The notes: generated by a model from the letters alone, not told the origin. Positions 1 to 9,984 are shown, counted from the first letter of the stretch. The stretch: DNA of 64,000 nt from Algoriphagus limi (GCF_024919275.1 NZ_JANWGH010000003.1:719677-783676), one strand, 5' to 3'. Program-made: numbers and translations.

Positions 1-1990
1 TTCCTGAGTAGATGATCTGCTCAATTTCTTGAAGCAATTCGTCCATACTCAGGTTGAGATTGTCGGCGATTTCATCCAGATCAATTTTTCGATCAATCTG
101 CTGAATGATGGAAATTTTGACTTTGGATCGAGAACCGGCAGTTTTTACAACTACTTCTGAGGCCGTTTCAATCTCATTTTCCTCCACATAATTTGCAATG
201 AGTTTGAGGAAAGGTGCACCAAATTTAGCGACTTTTCCCATTCCAACTCCATTGATTTGAGCTAGTTCTTCCCGTGTGGTAGGGTAGAGGGTAGCCATTT
301 CTTCCAAGGAAGGATCTTGGAAAATTACGTAAGGAGGTAGGCCTTTGGCTTTTGCTACTTTCTTACGTTCAGCTTTGAGCAATTCAAACAGTTTCTCGTC
401 GTAGGCTACTCCACCGGCAGACACATCCAATTCTGTTTGTTCGTTTTGAATCTCATGTTCATAGTCATGATCCTTGTAAAGATCCACTTCGAATGGATTT
501 TCAAGAAAGTCAAATCCTTTTGGAGTGATTTTTAATACGCCATAGTTTTCAATATCCTTTTCCAGGAAATTCATCACTAAGGCCTGACGGATGACTGAGG
601 TCCAAGTTTTGGATGTCTCGTCTTTACCTTTTCCGTAAACAGGAAGCTCATCGTGTTTGTAGCTCTCGATATAATCATTGGTTTCACCCTTGATGACATT
701 CACTAGGTGATCCAATCCAAAGCGTTCATGAGTTTGTTTTACAGCTTCAAGAACTGTTTGCAGAAGCTCCAACCCTTCGAAAGTTTCGCGCTCCCGCTTA
801 CAATTGTCGCAATAGCCGCAATCTTCTTCTAGAGTCTCTCCAAAATAATTGAGGATGAATTTTCTTCGACAAACCCCCGTTTCGGCATAGGCAGCCATTT
901 CCTGAAGAAGGATTTTGGCGTTTTCCCGCTCAGTTACGGCTTTGTCCTTGTTGAATTTGTCCAACTTGACGATGTCTTCATAGCGATAGAACATCAAGCA
1001 GTGGCCTTCCAAACCATCACGTCCCGCACGTCCTGTTTCTTGGTAATAACCCTCGAGCGACTTAGGGACATCATAGTGAATGACATAGCGTACATCGGGC
1101 TTGTCTATTCCCATCCCAAAGGCAATGGTGGCCACAATCACATCTACTTCTTCATTCAGGAAGTCATCCTGATTTTTCATTCGGACGGAGGATTCCAGTC
1201 CAGCATGATAGGGAGCAGCGTTGATTTGATTGACTCTAAGTAAATCTGCGATTTCTTCTACCTTCTTTCGGCTTAGGCAATAAATGATACCTGATTTGCC
1301 TTTATGAGATTTGATGAATTTAATCAGTTGCTTTTTGGTCTCATTTTTTACCTTGGCCCGAACCTCATAGAAAAGGTTGGTTCGGTTGAATGAAGACTTA
1401 AACAAATCAGCACTTTCCATCTGAAGATTGCGCTGAATGTCCTGCTGTACTTTTGGAGTTGCAGTAGCTGTGAGTGCAATGATGGGAAGTTCGGGTGCTA
1501 TTTGAGCGACAATGGATTTGATTTTTCGATATTCCGGACGGAAATCATGTCCCCATTCTGAAATACAATGTGCTTCATCAATGGCCACAAAGCTAATTTT
1601 TGCCGACTTTAGAAACTCGATGTTGTCTTCCTTGGTCAGGGATTCCGGAGCTACATAGAGCAGCTTGGTTCTTCCAGCCAACACTTCCGATTTCACTCGA
1701 TTAGATTCCGATTTAGTGAGAGTAGAGTTTAAGAAGTGAGCATTGACTCCAATTGCGTTGAGCTGGTCAACCTGGTTTTTCATCAAAGCAATCAAAGGGG
1801 AGATTACAATCGCCGTCCCTTCACTGACCACTGCAGGCAATTGATAACAAAGCGACTTTCCTGCACCAGTGGGCATGATCACGAAGGTATTTCGATCTTT
1901 GAGGAGATTGTCAACAATAGGTTCTTGATTGCCCCTGAATTGACTAAAACCAAAGATTTTCTTTAATTCCGATTTTACTTTCTCTTCCAC
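1..1990 (-). CDS. recQ: ATP-dependent DNA helicase RecQ (3' end cut by window edge)
   Basis: Superfamily 2 3'-5' DNA helicase of recombination repair. About 663 residues are visible. Motif I reads PTGAGKS, motif II DEAH, motif III TATAT, and the RecQ-type motif VI reads QETGRAGRDG. A zinc-binding cysteine cluster (CGYCDNC) follows the helicase core, then a winged-helix region and an HRDC domain (around residues 540-610). The coding frame runs off the left edge, so the C-terminus is missing from the window, not from the gene. The start is taken as GTG at 1990: an in-frame TAA lies five codons upstream and no ATG intervenes; an ATT two codons earlier is the only other possibility. It is divergent from kdsD with 88 nt between. 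The family call is very secure. Confidence 0.95.
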   Translation of the reverse strand, partial: MEEKVKSELKKIFGFSQFRGNQEPIVDNLLKDRNTFVIMPTGAGKSLCYQLPAVVSEGTAIVISPLIALMKNQVDQLNAIGVNAHFLNSTLTKSESNRVKSEVLAGRTKLLYVAPESLTKEDNIEFLKSAKISFVAIDEAHCISEWGHDFRPEYRKIKSIVAQIAPELPIIALTATATPKVQQDIQRNLQMESADLFKSSFNRTNLFYEVRAKVKNETKKQLIKFIKSHKGKSGIIYCLSRKKVEEIADLLRVNQINAAPYHAGLESSVRMKNQDDFLNEEVDVIVATIAFGMGIDKPDVRYVIHYDVPKSLEGYYQETGRAGRDGLEGHCLMFYRYEDIVKLDKFNKDKAVTERENAKILLQEMAAYAETGVCRRKFILNYFGETLEEDCGYCDNCKRERETFEGLELLQTVLEAVKQTHERFGLDHLVNVIKGETNDYIESYKHDELPVYGKGKDETSKTWTSVIRQALVMNFLEKDIENYGVLKITPKGFDFLENPFEVDLYKDHDYEHEIQNEQTELDVSAGGVAYDEKLFELLKAERKKVAKAKGLPPYVIFQDPSLEEMATLYPTTREELAQINGVGMGKVAKFGAPFLKLIANYVEENEIETASEVVVKTAGSRSKVKISIIQQIDRKIDLDEIADNLNLSMDELLQEIEQIIYSG

Positions 1991-2041
1991 TGTAATGGGT
2001 GATTAACAGGTGTTAAAATCTCAATAGATGGATTACTTTTA

Positions 2042-2049
2042 TACCTTTG
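2042..2049 (+). promoter_or_regulatory. Bacteroidota-type -7 promoter element for kdsD
   Basis: The octamer TACCTTTG matches the Bacteroidota sigma-A -7 consensus TAnnTTTG exactly and lies 30 nt before the TTG start of kdsD. I see no clear -33 element at the expected distance. Confidence 0.55.
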
Positions 2050-2078
2050 TACAATATTAATGAATAACGCAGGTAAAG

Positions 2079-3047
2079 TTGAATTTAACGAAAAATATTA
2101 GAAAAACTGCCACGCGGGTTTTGCAAAATGAAGCAAATGCAATTAAAAACCTGATTGAATTTTTAAACGGTGATTTTGAGGCTTGTGTAGAGTCAATTTT
2201 AACTTCAAAAGGTAGAGTAGTGATCACCGGCGTAGGAAAGAGCGCTATCATTGCCAATAAAATTGTGGCTACTTTAAATTCCACAGGAACTCCAGCACTA
2301 TTCATGCATGCAGCCGATGCTATCCATGGAGATTTAGGAATGGTGCAGCAGGAGGATGTGGTGATTTGTATTTCTAAAAGCGGAAATACTCCAGAAATCA
2401 AAGTTCTCGTTCCATTATTGAAAAAAAGAGGTTCTTTGCTAGTTGCCATGGTCAGCAATACCAATAGCTATCTAGCCGAGCAAGCTACCTACGTTCTCAA
2501 TGCCACTATAGACGAAGAGGCTTGCCCCTTAAATTTAGCACCGACAACAAGTACCACTGCCCATTTGGCATTAGGTGATGCCTTGGCAGTTTGTCTTTTG
2601 GAAGCGAAAGGATTTACTTCAGAAGATTTTGCAGAGTATCATCCGGGAGGATCTTTGGGTAAGCAATTGTATCTCAAAGTGGAAGATATCATCCGAAAAG
2701 ATGAAATTCCTTTGGTTCGGGATGACGCTGGAATTGCAGATGTAATCGTAGAGATTTCCAGCAAGCGATTGGGTGCAACTGGGGTAGTCAATTCGGATGG
2801 AAAATTAGTAGGAATCGTAACGGATGGAGACCTTCGAAGAATGCTCCAAAAAACTTTAGATATCCAATCTCTCGTAGCTAGAGATATCATGACTCAAAAT
2901 CCTAAAACCATCGCCAAGGATGAATATGCGATCCGTGCTTTGAATAGCATGAAGAGGCATAATATTACACAGCTGGTAGTCCTGGATGGCGAAAATATTG
3001 CTGGATTTATCCATATTCATGAACTTATGCGGGAAGGAATCGTCTAA
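2079..3047 (+). CDS. kdsD: Arabinose-5-phosphate isomerase (KdsD/KpsF family)
   Basis: Converts D-ribulose 5-phosphate to D-arabinose 5-phosphate, the first committed step toward KDO for lipopolysaccharide; cytoplasmic. The 322 residues match the usual family length. An N-terminal SIS sugar-isomerase domain (about residues 30-190) includes TGVGKSA, SKSGNTPE and the HPGGSLGK segment typical of KpsF/KdsD. Two CBS repeats follow (about 205-320; GIVTDGDLRR and a C-terminal copy). The start is TTG at 2079, because an in-frame TGA at 2061 leaves no ATG; an AGG lies a few bases upstream. manC begins 9 nt after the stop, so the two are probably co-transcribed, which fits a shared role in supplying envelope sugars. 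Confidence 0.93.
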   Translation: MNLTKNIRKTATRVLQNEANAIKNLIEFLNGDFEACVESILTSKGRVVITGVGKSAIIANKIVATLNSTGTPALFMHAADAIHGDLGMVQQEDVVICISKSGNTPEIKVLVPLLKKRGSLLVAMVSNTNSYLAEQATYVLNATIDEEACPLNLAPTTSTTAHLALGDALAVCLLEAKGFTSEDFAEYHPGGSLGKQLYLKVEDIIRKDEIPLVRDDAGIADVIVEISSKRLGATGVVNSDGKLVGIVTDGDLRRMLQKTLDIQSLVARDIMTQNPKTIAKDEYAIRALNSMKRHNITQLVVLDGENIAGFIHIHELMREGIV

Positions 3048-3056
3048 ATCGAATCA

Positions 3057-4130
3057 ATGCAGGAAAAACCTTTTATTGTCATTATGGCGGGCGGAATTGG
3101 ATCCCGCTTTTGGCCTTACAGTCGTAGAAAAAGGCCGAAACAGTTTTTAGATATTCTTGGTACAGGACGGACCTTGCTCCAAATGACCTACGATCGGTTT
3201 CGGGAAATAGCTGAGCCGGAACAGTTTTTTGTTATTACCTATCGAAAATATGTGCATTTGGTGAAGGAGCAGCTTCCTGAATTGGAAGATCATCAAATTC
3301 TTAGCGAACCCAACCATAAAAACACAGCTCCTTGCATTGCCTATGCCGGCTATAAAATTCATTCCATTCAGCCGGGAGCAACCATGATAATTACGCCTTC
3401 CGATCACTTGATTCAGCAGGAGGTGAAGTTTTTCAAAGCCATAGAAAATGCCGTTCAAGCAGCCCAGACAGAAGGGAGGTTAATTACAATTGGGATTAAA
3501 CCAAATCGACCTGAAACCGGATACGGCTACATTCAATATGTAGAAGGAAGTGGAAAAGAAGCATTAAAGGTGAAGACTTTTACAGAGAAGCCAAACCTGA
3601 AACTCGCGACAACATTCCTTGAAAGTGGGGACTTCGTCTGGAATTCAGGGATGTTTGTTTGGAAAAGTACCAGCTTGGTTCATGCTTTGGAAAATCATAT
3701 GCCTGACCTTGCGGAGGTTTTTCATGAGGGGATGGAGAATTTCGGAACCGATAAAGAAGCAGAGTTTATTTCCAAAGCCTACACCCAATTCAAAAACATT
3801 TCCGTGGACTATGGGCTCATGGAAAAATCCCCTGATGTCTATGTCATCTTAGGAGATTTTACCTGGTCAGATTTAGGGTCTTGGAGGAGTTTGCATGAAA
3901 TCCGGGAAAAGGACGAAGAAGGAAATGTGGTGGAAGGAAACGCTCTCCTTTTTGATACCAAAAACAGTTTCGTCAGGTCCGATTCAGAAAAACTACTTGT
4001 CGTGGAAGGGCTTGAAAATTACCTAGTCAGCGAATCGGAAAACGTTTTATTAATCTGTCCTTTAGACGGTGAAAAACGATTCAGACAATTCGTGACAGAT
4101 GCCCGTAAAAAAGGCGAGGATTTTATTTAA
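3057..4130 (+). CDS. manC: Mannose-1-phosphate guanylyltransferase
   Basis: Makes GDP-mannose from mannose 1-phosphate and GTP for polysaccharide and glycan synthesis. The N-terminus carries the nucleotidyltransferase signature GGIGSRFWP followed by a KRPKQF-type phosphate-binding segment. The FTEKP and WNSGMFVW motifs further in are typical of the family. At 357 residues it has only the transferase domain and lacks the C-terminal cupin phosphomannose isomerase found in bifunctional ManC/AlgA. It lies 9 nt behind kdsD. Its TAA directly abuts the reverse-strand stop codon of rlmB with no spacer and no visible terminator. GDP-mannose could feed the DUF2723 mannosyltransferase-like protein 3 kb away; that link is inference. 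Confidence 0.93.
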   Translation: MQEKPFIVIMAGGIGSRFWPYSRRKRPKQFLDILGTGRTLLQMTYDRFREIAEPEQFFVITYRKYVHLVKEQLPELEDHQILSEPNHKNTAPCIAYAGYKIHSIQPGATMIITPSDHLIQQEVKFFKAIENAVQAAQTEGRLITIGIKPNRPETGYGYIQYVEGSGKEALKVKTFTEKPNLKLATTFLESGDFVWNSGMFVWKSTSLVHALENHMPDLAEVFHEGMENFGTDKEAEFISKAYTQFKNISVDYGLMEKSPDVYVILGDFTWSDLGSWRSLHEIREKDEEGNVVEGNALLFDTKNSFVRSDSEKLLVVEGLENYLVSESENVLLICPLDGEKRFRQFVTDARKKGEDFI

Positions 4131-4907
4131 TCAGGCCTTTCGCTGTCGGATAGCCTCATAAATAGCTACTCCTGCAGAAACGGATACATTCAAACTGTCG
4201 ATATTTCCCGACATTGGAATTTTCACCTTGTCATCTGCGATTTGAAGGATTTCAGGTGAGATGCCGCTTTCCTCAGAACCTAAAATCAAAGCAGCCGGCG
4301 CAGAAAAGTCAGCTTCATACATTTCCTTTTCGGACTTTTCAGTAATTGCCACCAGAGAAAGTCCCATCTTTTGTAAATCCCGGCAAGCAAAAAACAGATT
4401 TTTGACTCTGGCAACGGGAATGAAATTAAGGGCACCGGCTGAGGTTTTTACCGCTTCAGCATTGATTTGAGCACTTCCTTTTTCAGGAATGACAATAGCA
4501 TCCACTCCGGCGCATTCTGCTGTACGGGCAATCGCACCAAAATTTCGTACATCGGTTACCTGATCCAATACAAGAAGCAAAGGAGATTTTCCTACCGCAT
4601 AGCAATTGTCAATGACATTGTCCAAGGAAGCGTAGGAAATCGAAGAAAGATGGGCAATTACCCCTTGGTGATTTTTTCGGGTAATTCGATTCAATTTTCC
4701 CTCCGGAACTCTCACAACGGGGATTCCTGCTTGTTTGCTTTCCTTGAGAAGTTCTTTGATCAAATCATTGTTGGCATCCTTTTGAACAAGGATTTTATCA
4801 ATTTCTCTAGCTGCGTGAATTGCTTCTAAAACTGCACGAGTACCAAAAATAAAGTCCTTGTCATGTTCGCCTTTTTCGATCAAAAAGCCATCTTTCCGCT
4901 TCTCCAT
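4131..4907 (-). CDS. rlmB: 23S rRNA (guanosine-2'-O-)-methyltransferase RlmB (TrmH/SpoU family)
   Basis: SPOUT-class RNA 2'-O-ribose methyltransferase. The 258 residues show an N-terminal substrate-binding domain (FIFGTRAVLEAI, about 19-30) and a SpoU knot domain with the three family motifs: DVRNFGAIARTAE, LILGSEESGI and IPMSGNIDSLNVSVS. RlmB in E. coli methylates G2251 of 23S rRNA; the exact target here is inferred from the family. Its first 28 nt overlap the 3' end of the upstream GWxTD gene, so the two are probably one transcript. It converges on manC with no gap. Confidence 0.92.
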   Translation of the reverse strand: MEKRKDGFLIEKGEHDKDFIFGTRAVLEAIHAAREIDKILVQKDANNDLIKELLKESKQAGIPVVRVPEGKLNRITRKNHQGVIAHLSSISYASLDNVIDNCYAVGKSPLLLVLDQVTDVRNFGAIARTAECAGVDAIVIPEKGSAQINAEAVKTSAGALNFIPVARVKNLFFACRDLQKMGLSLVAITEKSEKEMYEADFSAPAALILGSEESGISPEILQIADDKVKIPMSGNIDSLNVSVSAGVAIYEAIRQRKA

Positions 4908-6115
4908 TGGGATATGTTTTTGAACCAGACCGGCTGATAAGCGCGGGATCGGTTGAGAGTGTAATAGTGAGGAGTAAGAATATTCTTAACGCGCGCAAAG
5001 GTAAATCGAATTTTTGAACTTTCGCCCATTCCCTGATAGCTCCATACTTCTCGGTCTAGATAGAAATTGACTTCCTGAGGTGGTCCCATAACGATGTAAA
5101 CCATCCCTTTGTCGGTTTTCCAGCCTTCTTTGAAATCCGTAAATAAAATATTTGCGAATTCTACTTGTCGGAAGTATTCCCGGATCAAATCTTTCGCTAT
5201 TTCCGGATTACGGGTAAGTTTCAACCAATACTCATCCAATGCTCTCTTTTTATCCTGAGCCGAAAGTAAGGTTTCATGTTCTTTTCGAGTGGAAATGTAG
5301 GTTACCATTTGGACCATTTCGTCCCAATCTCTCACTTTTGGAAAAGCCTCATGTGTGGTCTTAATTAAGAGTCCGGTCAATTGGCTTGTATCCTGCTGAA
5401 AGAAATAATATCCCTGGGAATCCAGCGCTTTGGGAATATTTTCTAGAAAATCCCCTTGGTCAATTACCTCCAATTCTTTTGGAACGGGAGCTGGTTTGGT
5501 TTCCATGGGTGGATAGGGGACTTCAAAGTCCATAGGGTAAAAGAAAGAATGAATGCTTGGACCTTGGGTGGTTTTGAACAGTAAGGCTTCTTCAGCATTC
5601 AAATAGTTCTGGTCAAAAGGAACCTCATTTGCATAATAGGCTCCAAAAGTAGGATGATCTTCTACAAAAGGACTTTTCAAATCAATGTGGTAATAATATT
5701 CATCTCCCTGTCGAGTATCCAAGGCAGTAAATAAAACAATCGCTTGAGTTTGGTCAGCAGGTAGTATGATAGTTCTTTCGTAGACCCAGTGCCGGTCTGT
5801 ATCATATCTCAGATCCTCAGAAGCAAAGAGTTGCCTGTCTTCCGACTCAATGCTTTGTTCATAGCTATTCAATACTGCATATGAGAAACTGTAGGCATTC
5901 AAGTCAGGATTTTCCTCAATCTTTTCCGCTACAAACTGTACACGATATTGATTGTCATCTACCTTGATGGGGATAATTTTTAATCCCAAACGTGAATATC
6001 TGGAATAGCGTAAAGCCTGATTTAGATTGCTCAGATTTTGCTGGGCAAGCAAGGAAAAAGGTAAGCTGAGAACAAGGAGAAAAAATATCCGAATAAGGAG
6101 GTTTTTCTGCTTCAT
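4880..6115 (-). CDS. Exported GWxTD-domain protein
   Basis: About 411 residues beginning with a signal peptide (a run of Leu/Phe/Ile ending LLAQ). I chose ATG 6115 because it places this signal peptide at the N-terminus; an upstream in-frame ATG would add 15 residues before it. Near the C-terminus lies the motif GWKTD, then GMVYIVMGPP, which defines the GWxTD domain found in Bacteroidota and some other phyla. Its biochemical function is not established. The 3' end overlaps rlmB by 28 nt, an odd pairing of an envelope protein with rRNA methylation. It is divergent from the methyltransferase gene at 6177 with 61 nt between. Confidence 0.85.
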   Translation of the reverse strand: MKQKNLLIRIFFLLVLSLPFSLLAQQNLSNLNQALRYSRYSRLGLKIIPIKVDDNQYRVQFVAEKIEENPDLNAYSFSYAVLNSYEQSIESEDRQLFASEDLRYDTDRHWVYERTIILPADQTQAIVLFTALDTRQGDEYYYHIDLKSPFVEDHPTFGAYYANEVPFDQNYLNAEEALLFKTTQGPSIHSFFYPMDFEVPYPPMETKPAPVPKELEVIDQGDFLENIPKALDSQGYYFFQQDTSQLTGLLIKTTHEAFPKVRDWDEMVQMVTYISTRKEHETLLSAQDKKRALDEYWLKLTRNPEIAKDLIREYFRQVEFANILFTDFKEGWKTDKGMVYIVMGPPQEVNFYLDREVWSYQGMGESSKIRFTFARVKNILTPHYYTLNRSRAYQPVWFKNISQWRSGKMAF

Positions 6116-6148
6116 TGAGTTGGTTTCAGAGGTTTTAAAAATTAAACT

Positions 6149-6156
6149 TACTTTTG
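6149..6156 (+). promoter_or_regulatory. -7 promoter element for the methyltransferase gene
   Basis: TACTTTTG matches TAnnTTTG and sits 20 nt before the ATG at 6177, giving a very short leader. No exact -33 TTG is seen; a GGTTTC lies about 21 nt upstream. Confidence 0.5.
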
Positions 6157-6176
6157 CCAAAATAGTAAAATTTTAC

Positions 6177-6953
6177 ATGGCTACCTACACTACGGAAATT
6201 GCCTCAGATAAGTTGGTCAGTGACAATCCTATCCACCAACGATTGCTCAAAGCCTATATTGCTGCCAAACCTTGGATCAGTGGAAAATTGCTGGAAATAG
6301 GTTGTGGAGAAGGAAGGGGAGTGGATACTTTACTTCCATTGGCTGAGTCTTACATCGGGATAGATAAGATTGGAGAAGTAATCCAAGATTTAAAAAACAG
6401 GTTTCCTGGAGTGGATTTTCGTCAGGCTGTTATTCCGCCTTTCAAGGATTTTGCCGATGAAAGCTTTGATACGATTGTGAGCTTTCAGGTAATCGAGCAT
6501 ATTCAGGATGATAGACTTTTTTTGGAAGAAATTTATAGAATGCTCCGTCCCGGAGGAAAAGCCATTATTTCTACTCCAAACAATACCCATACCCTGTCTA
6601 GAAACCCTTGGCATGTTCGTGAATATGTGCCTCAGGAATTAATTGATCTATCTGCGGGGATTTTTGATAAAGTGGAGGCTAAAGGAATTGGTGGAAATGA
6701 AAAAGTGTGGGATTATCATGAAGCCAACCGTAAATCCGTGCAAAAGATTATGCGATTTGATGTGTTGGATTTGCAACATCGCTTACCGGCCTGGATTCTT
6801 CGAATGCCTTATGAAATTTTAAATCGGATGAATCGCAACAAACTTCATCAACAGCAAGGAGAATCGGTGGTTCAGATTAGCCATGAAGATTATCCTTTGG
6901 TCGATGATCCTTCAGAGGGTTTGGATTTGTTTTACATTCTTTGGAAGAAATAA
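6177..6953 (+). CDS. Class I SAM-dependent methyltransferase
   Basis: 258-residue methyltransferase of the Methyltransf_11/UbiE-like type. The SAM-binding motif I reads LEIGCGEGRG (around residue 39), followed by the acidic GIDKIG post-I strand, FDTIVSFQVIEHI (motif II) and LRPGGKAIISTPN (motif III). ATG 6177 is preferred to a longer in-frame extension that would overlap the divergent GWxTD gene and lacks the promoter context. The substrate cannot be told from sequence; similar proteins act in glycan, lipid or quinone pathways. It is followed by a strong terminator shared with the convergent DUF2723 gene. Confidence 0.85.
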   Translation: MATYTTEIASDKLVSDNPIHQRLLKAYIAAKPWISGKLLEIGCGEGRGVDTLLPLAESYIGIDKIGEVIQDLKNRFPGVDFRQAVIPPFKDFADESFDTIVSFQVIEHIQDDRLFLEEIYRMLRPGGKAIISTPNNTHTLSRNPWHVREYVPQELIDLSAGIFDKVEAKGIGGNEKVWDYHEANRKSVQKIMRFDVLDLQHRLPAWILRMPYEILNRMNRNKLHQQQGESVVQISHEDYPLVDDPSEGLDLFYILWKK

Positions 6954-6964
6954 AAATCAAATAA

Positions 6965-6997
6965 AAAAGGCTGGAAATTTTCACTTCCAGCCTTTTC
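6965..6997. terminator. Bidirectional rho-independent terminator
   Basis: A 12-bp stem (AAAAGGCTGGAA with its complement TTCCAGCCTTTT) around a short loop, flanked by A on the left and T on the right. It lies between two convergent genes and should stop both. Confidence 0.85.
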
Positions 6998-7002
6998 AGT
7001 TT

Positions 7003-9984
7003 TTATCGTCTCGGTAGTAAAGTTCCGGATTCCTCCGGTCCTAATAAGGATTCCATTCTTGTGCGAAGTTCCTCAGCTTTTTCCTCATAGCCCCGCTCTT
7101 CCAAAAGAGGAATAAAATAGCGGATCATTTCGATCGAAATCATCATATCCCGATCATAATCCCGGTTTTCGGCTAGATAAAACTCAATCATATCCAACGA
7201 TCGCTTGGATACTTTGTCTACGATGTCCAAAGCGGTTTCATCTTCGCCTACCTCGAAAAACAAAGGAACGGATTGGCCATTTGACAGGTCGTATGGAATC
7301 GCCTCATCCGGCATGACCTGGAGGTTCTTATTTAAGATTTCAGAGGCTTTATCCAACTCATCCCGGTCCAAAAGCGCCATGGCAATGCTATTTGCGGTAC
7401 TTCTATGGTTGGAAGCAAATCGTCGATATTCCTCATCCAAATAGGCATTTGGATCATCCATTCCCCGGAAAGCAAATTTCTCCATATAATTCACATAGGC
7501 CAACTCAGCATTTACCAATTCCTCGCGAATGAAGGAAGGTTTGCGGATCGGAAGAAGTCGATAAGTTAAGCCTTCCATGACTACATGATCCTCTAAGTTC
7601 AAACCAATGGTAGCCAATGAGGTATTATTGAAATAGATCGGTCGCTCCCAATTATTAGAAGCAATGAGATCGATCAACATCATGGTACCTTTGCTTACAT
7701 ATTGCCCTTTGATTTGAAGATTAATTTGTGGAGCAAAGAGCGGTTCGAATTCGTAAGGGATGATCCCTTTTTGGAATACTGAAGCACTATCCACCTCTAA
7801 GATTAAGTTTCTGGAAGGAACCATATTGATTTCGCTTTTTCCTCCAGTTTGCATCTTCAATAGATTAGAGCCAGAATTCAAAAGCTTCAAATATTCCCTA
7901 GCCGAAATCGCATCCAATCCATCTCTTTCCATCACGAATAAAACATCATTCGTTCCCTTCTGATAACGCTCAGGAGCCAAAGAGAATGGAAGCGGTGCAG
8001 ATTCATTGGCTGGTCGGGTCATTTGATCTACATACCAGTCGGTGTCAAAATAGCTAAGTACGATTACCCGAACATCGGTGCGGAAACCTTCCACTTCTTG
8101 TACGTACCAAAGAGGGAATGTGTCATTATCCCCTCCGGTGAAAAGGATTGCATTTTGAGCGCAGGATGCTAGGAAATTTCGGGCTGCGTCTACAGAGAAA
8201 TAACGTCCATGACGATTGTGGTCATTCCAGTTTTCGGATGCCATCAATCCTGCCACTGGTAATGTTAAAAGCGTGGCAATTACTCCAGCAGTAGTGAGGT
8301 TCTTGGTGAACTTTTGAAGCCCTTGAGCAATAGCCATTACACCCAAACCTGCCCAAATAGCAAAGGCATAGAAACTACCTACATAAATGTAATCCCGCTC
8401 TCGAGGTTCGACAGGAGGAGAGTTCAGGTACAGCACCAAAACCACACCCATCATTAAGAATAGCATCAGGTTTACATAGAATGACTTAGGATCGACCTTA
8501 GCTTGAAAGAATAGACCGATTATTCCCAGCAAAAGCGGAAGCATTAAATAATTGTTATGCCCCTTGTTTTCCTTGATGTAATCAGGGTACTTATCTGAGA
8601 GCGCATCTGTTAAGCCAATCCAAGGTGCATCGGTAAAATCACTTTCCCTTCCCGAGAAATTCCACATGAAATATCGCCAATACATATGTCCTAGCTGATG
8701 GCTGAACATAAAGTAAAGGTTGTCTCCGAAAGTAGGATCTTGTCCTTCTCGGAGTCCTAGTTTTTGACGGTAAATTCGCTTGTGATTTTCCTGAGTGGAA
8801 TAGATACGAGGAAGAATGGTAGTCTTTTCTTTTTCGTAAGTATTGACTAGTTGATAGTCTGCGATTTCGTATTTGTCTTTTCCTTTTCTATAAATCGGAT
8901 CACCCTCTTCCTGATCCACTAGTTTGGCAGTGAAATACTGTCCATGAAGCAAAGGACGATATCCATATTGTTCCCGCTTCAGGTAGGAAACAAAGCTGAT
9001 AATGTCTTTTGGGCCGTTTTCGTTGATGACAGGATCCTGATTTGCCCGAATTAAAATAAGCGTATAAGAGCTGTATCCAATCAAAATAAAAATGAGGGAA
9101 AGAAGAATGGTATTTAGTCCTGCCAACTCCTTTCTATAGGAGTATCGGTAAGCTGCATACAATGCTCCCAAGAAGGCAATGATGAAAAAGATAATCCCTG
9201 ATCCAAAAGGTAGTCCCAAACTATTGACAAAGAAAATTTCAGTGGAACCTGCCAAACTTGGCAGTCCCGGAATGATAATATTATTGATAATAACCAATGC
9301 AACTCCTCCTAAAAGGAAAGCTGCAACAGCTCCTTTGAGGTTTGGATTGGGGTATTTTTTGAAATAATAAATCAAAGCCAAGGCCGGAAGTGTCACCAAG
9401 TTAAGAAGGTGGACTCCAATCGATAGACCTACTAAATAGGCAATGAAAATCATCCATTTGTTGGCTTCTTTAGGGTCTTCTATGACATCCCATTTCAAAA
9501 ATGCCCAAATCACAATTGCAGTAAAGAAGGAGGACATGGCATATACTTCCGCTTCAACTGCCGAAAACCAAAAGCTATCGGAGAAAGTGTAGATTAATGA
9601 TCCTACAATTCCCGCTCCCAACAAACTGATGGTTTGAGCTTTGGTTTCTTGACCTGGGAGGATACCGAGAAGCTTTCTTCCAAAAAGGGTGATAGACCAA
9701 AACAAGAATAAGATGGTCAGACCTGAGAAAACCGCTGAACCCACATTCATCCAATAGGCTATTTCCAGTTCATTGCCAAAGGCCAAAAAACTGAGCATTC
9801 GGTAAACCAATAAAAAGAATGGAGCACCGGGAGGGTGAGGTACCTGTAATTTGTAGGAAACGGCTATAAATTCTCCTGGATCCCAAAAACTGGCTGTTTC
9901 TTCAACAGTAAGGATGTATACCAGAGTTGCTATCACAAACATCACCCAGCCGGTGATGTTATTGAGTTGCTTAAAATTAGGCAT
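7003..9984 (-). CDS. DUF2723 membrane protein (protein O-mannosyltransferase-like, GT-C fold)
   Basis: A 993-residue protein with about a dozen hydrophobic segments in its first 580 residues and a large soluble C-terminal part. The N-terminal loop after the first membrane segment contains FWDPGEF and PHPPGAP, the signature of DUF2723; the Asp/Glu pair resembles the catalytic acidic residues of GT-C glycosyltransferases that use lipid-linked sugars. The later segment GGDNDTFPLWY is also family-typical. The likely role is transfer of mannose or another sugar to exported proteins at the inner membrane, which is inference from the family. ATG 9984 is preferred over the TTG one codon earlier. Confidence 0.85.
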   Translation of the reverse strand: MPNFKQLNNITGWVMFVIATLVYILTVEETASFWDPGEFIAVSYKLQVPHPPGAPFFLLVYRMLSFLAFGNELEIAYWMNVGSAVFSGLTILFLFWSITLFGRKLLGILPGQETKAQTISLLGAGIVGSLIYTFSDSFWFSAVEAEVYAMSSFFTAIVIWAFLKWDVIEDPKEANKWMIFIAYLVGLSIGVHLLNLVTLPALALIYYFKKYPNPNLKGAVAAFLLGGVALVIINNIIIPGLPSLAGSTEIFFVNSLGLPFGSGIIFFIIAFLGALYAAYRYSYRKELAGLNTILLSLIFILIGYSSYTLILIRANQDPVINENGPKDIISFVSYLKREQYGYRPLLHGQYFTAKLVDQEEGDPIYRKGKDKYEIADYQLVNTYEKEKTTILPRIYSTQENHKRIYRQKLGLREGQDPTFGDNLYFMFSHQLGHMYWRYFMWNFSGRESDFTDAPWIGLTDALSDKYPDYIKENKGHNNYLMLPLLLGIIGLFFQAKVDPKSFYVNLMLFLMMGVVLVLYLNSPPVEPRERDYIYVGSFYAFAIWAGLGVMAIAQGLQKFTKNLTTAGVIATLLTLPVAGLMASENWNDHNRHGRYFSVDAARNFLASCAQNAILFTGGDNDTFPLWYVQEVEGFRTDVRVIVLSYFDTDWYVDQMTRPANESAPLPFSLAPERYQKGTNDVLFVMERDGLDAISAREYLKLLNSGSNLLKMQTGGKSEINMVPSRNLILEVDSASVFQKGIIPYEFEPLFAPQINLQIKGQYVSKGTMMLIDLIASNNWERPIYFNNTSLATIGLNLEDHVVMEGLTYRLLPIRKPSFIREELVNAELAYVNYMEKFAFRGMDDPNAYLDEEYRRFASNHRSTANSIAMALLDRDELDKASEILNKNLQVMPDEAIPYDLSNGQSVPLFFEVGEDETALDIVDKVSKRSLDMIEFYLAENRDYDRDMMISIEMIRYFIPLLEERGYEEKAEELRTRMESLLGPEESGTLLPRR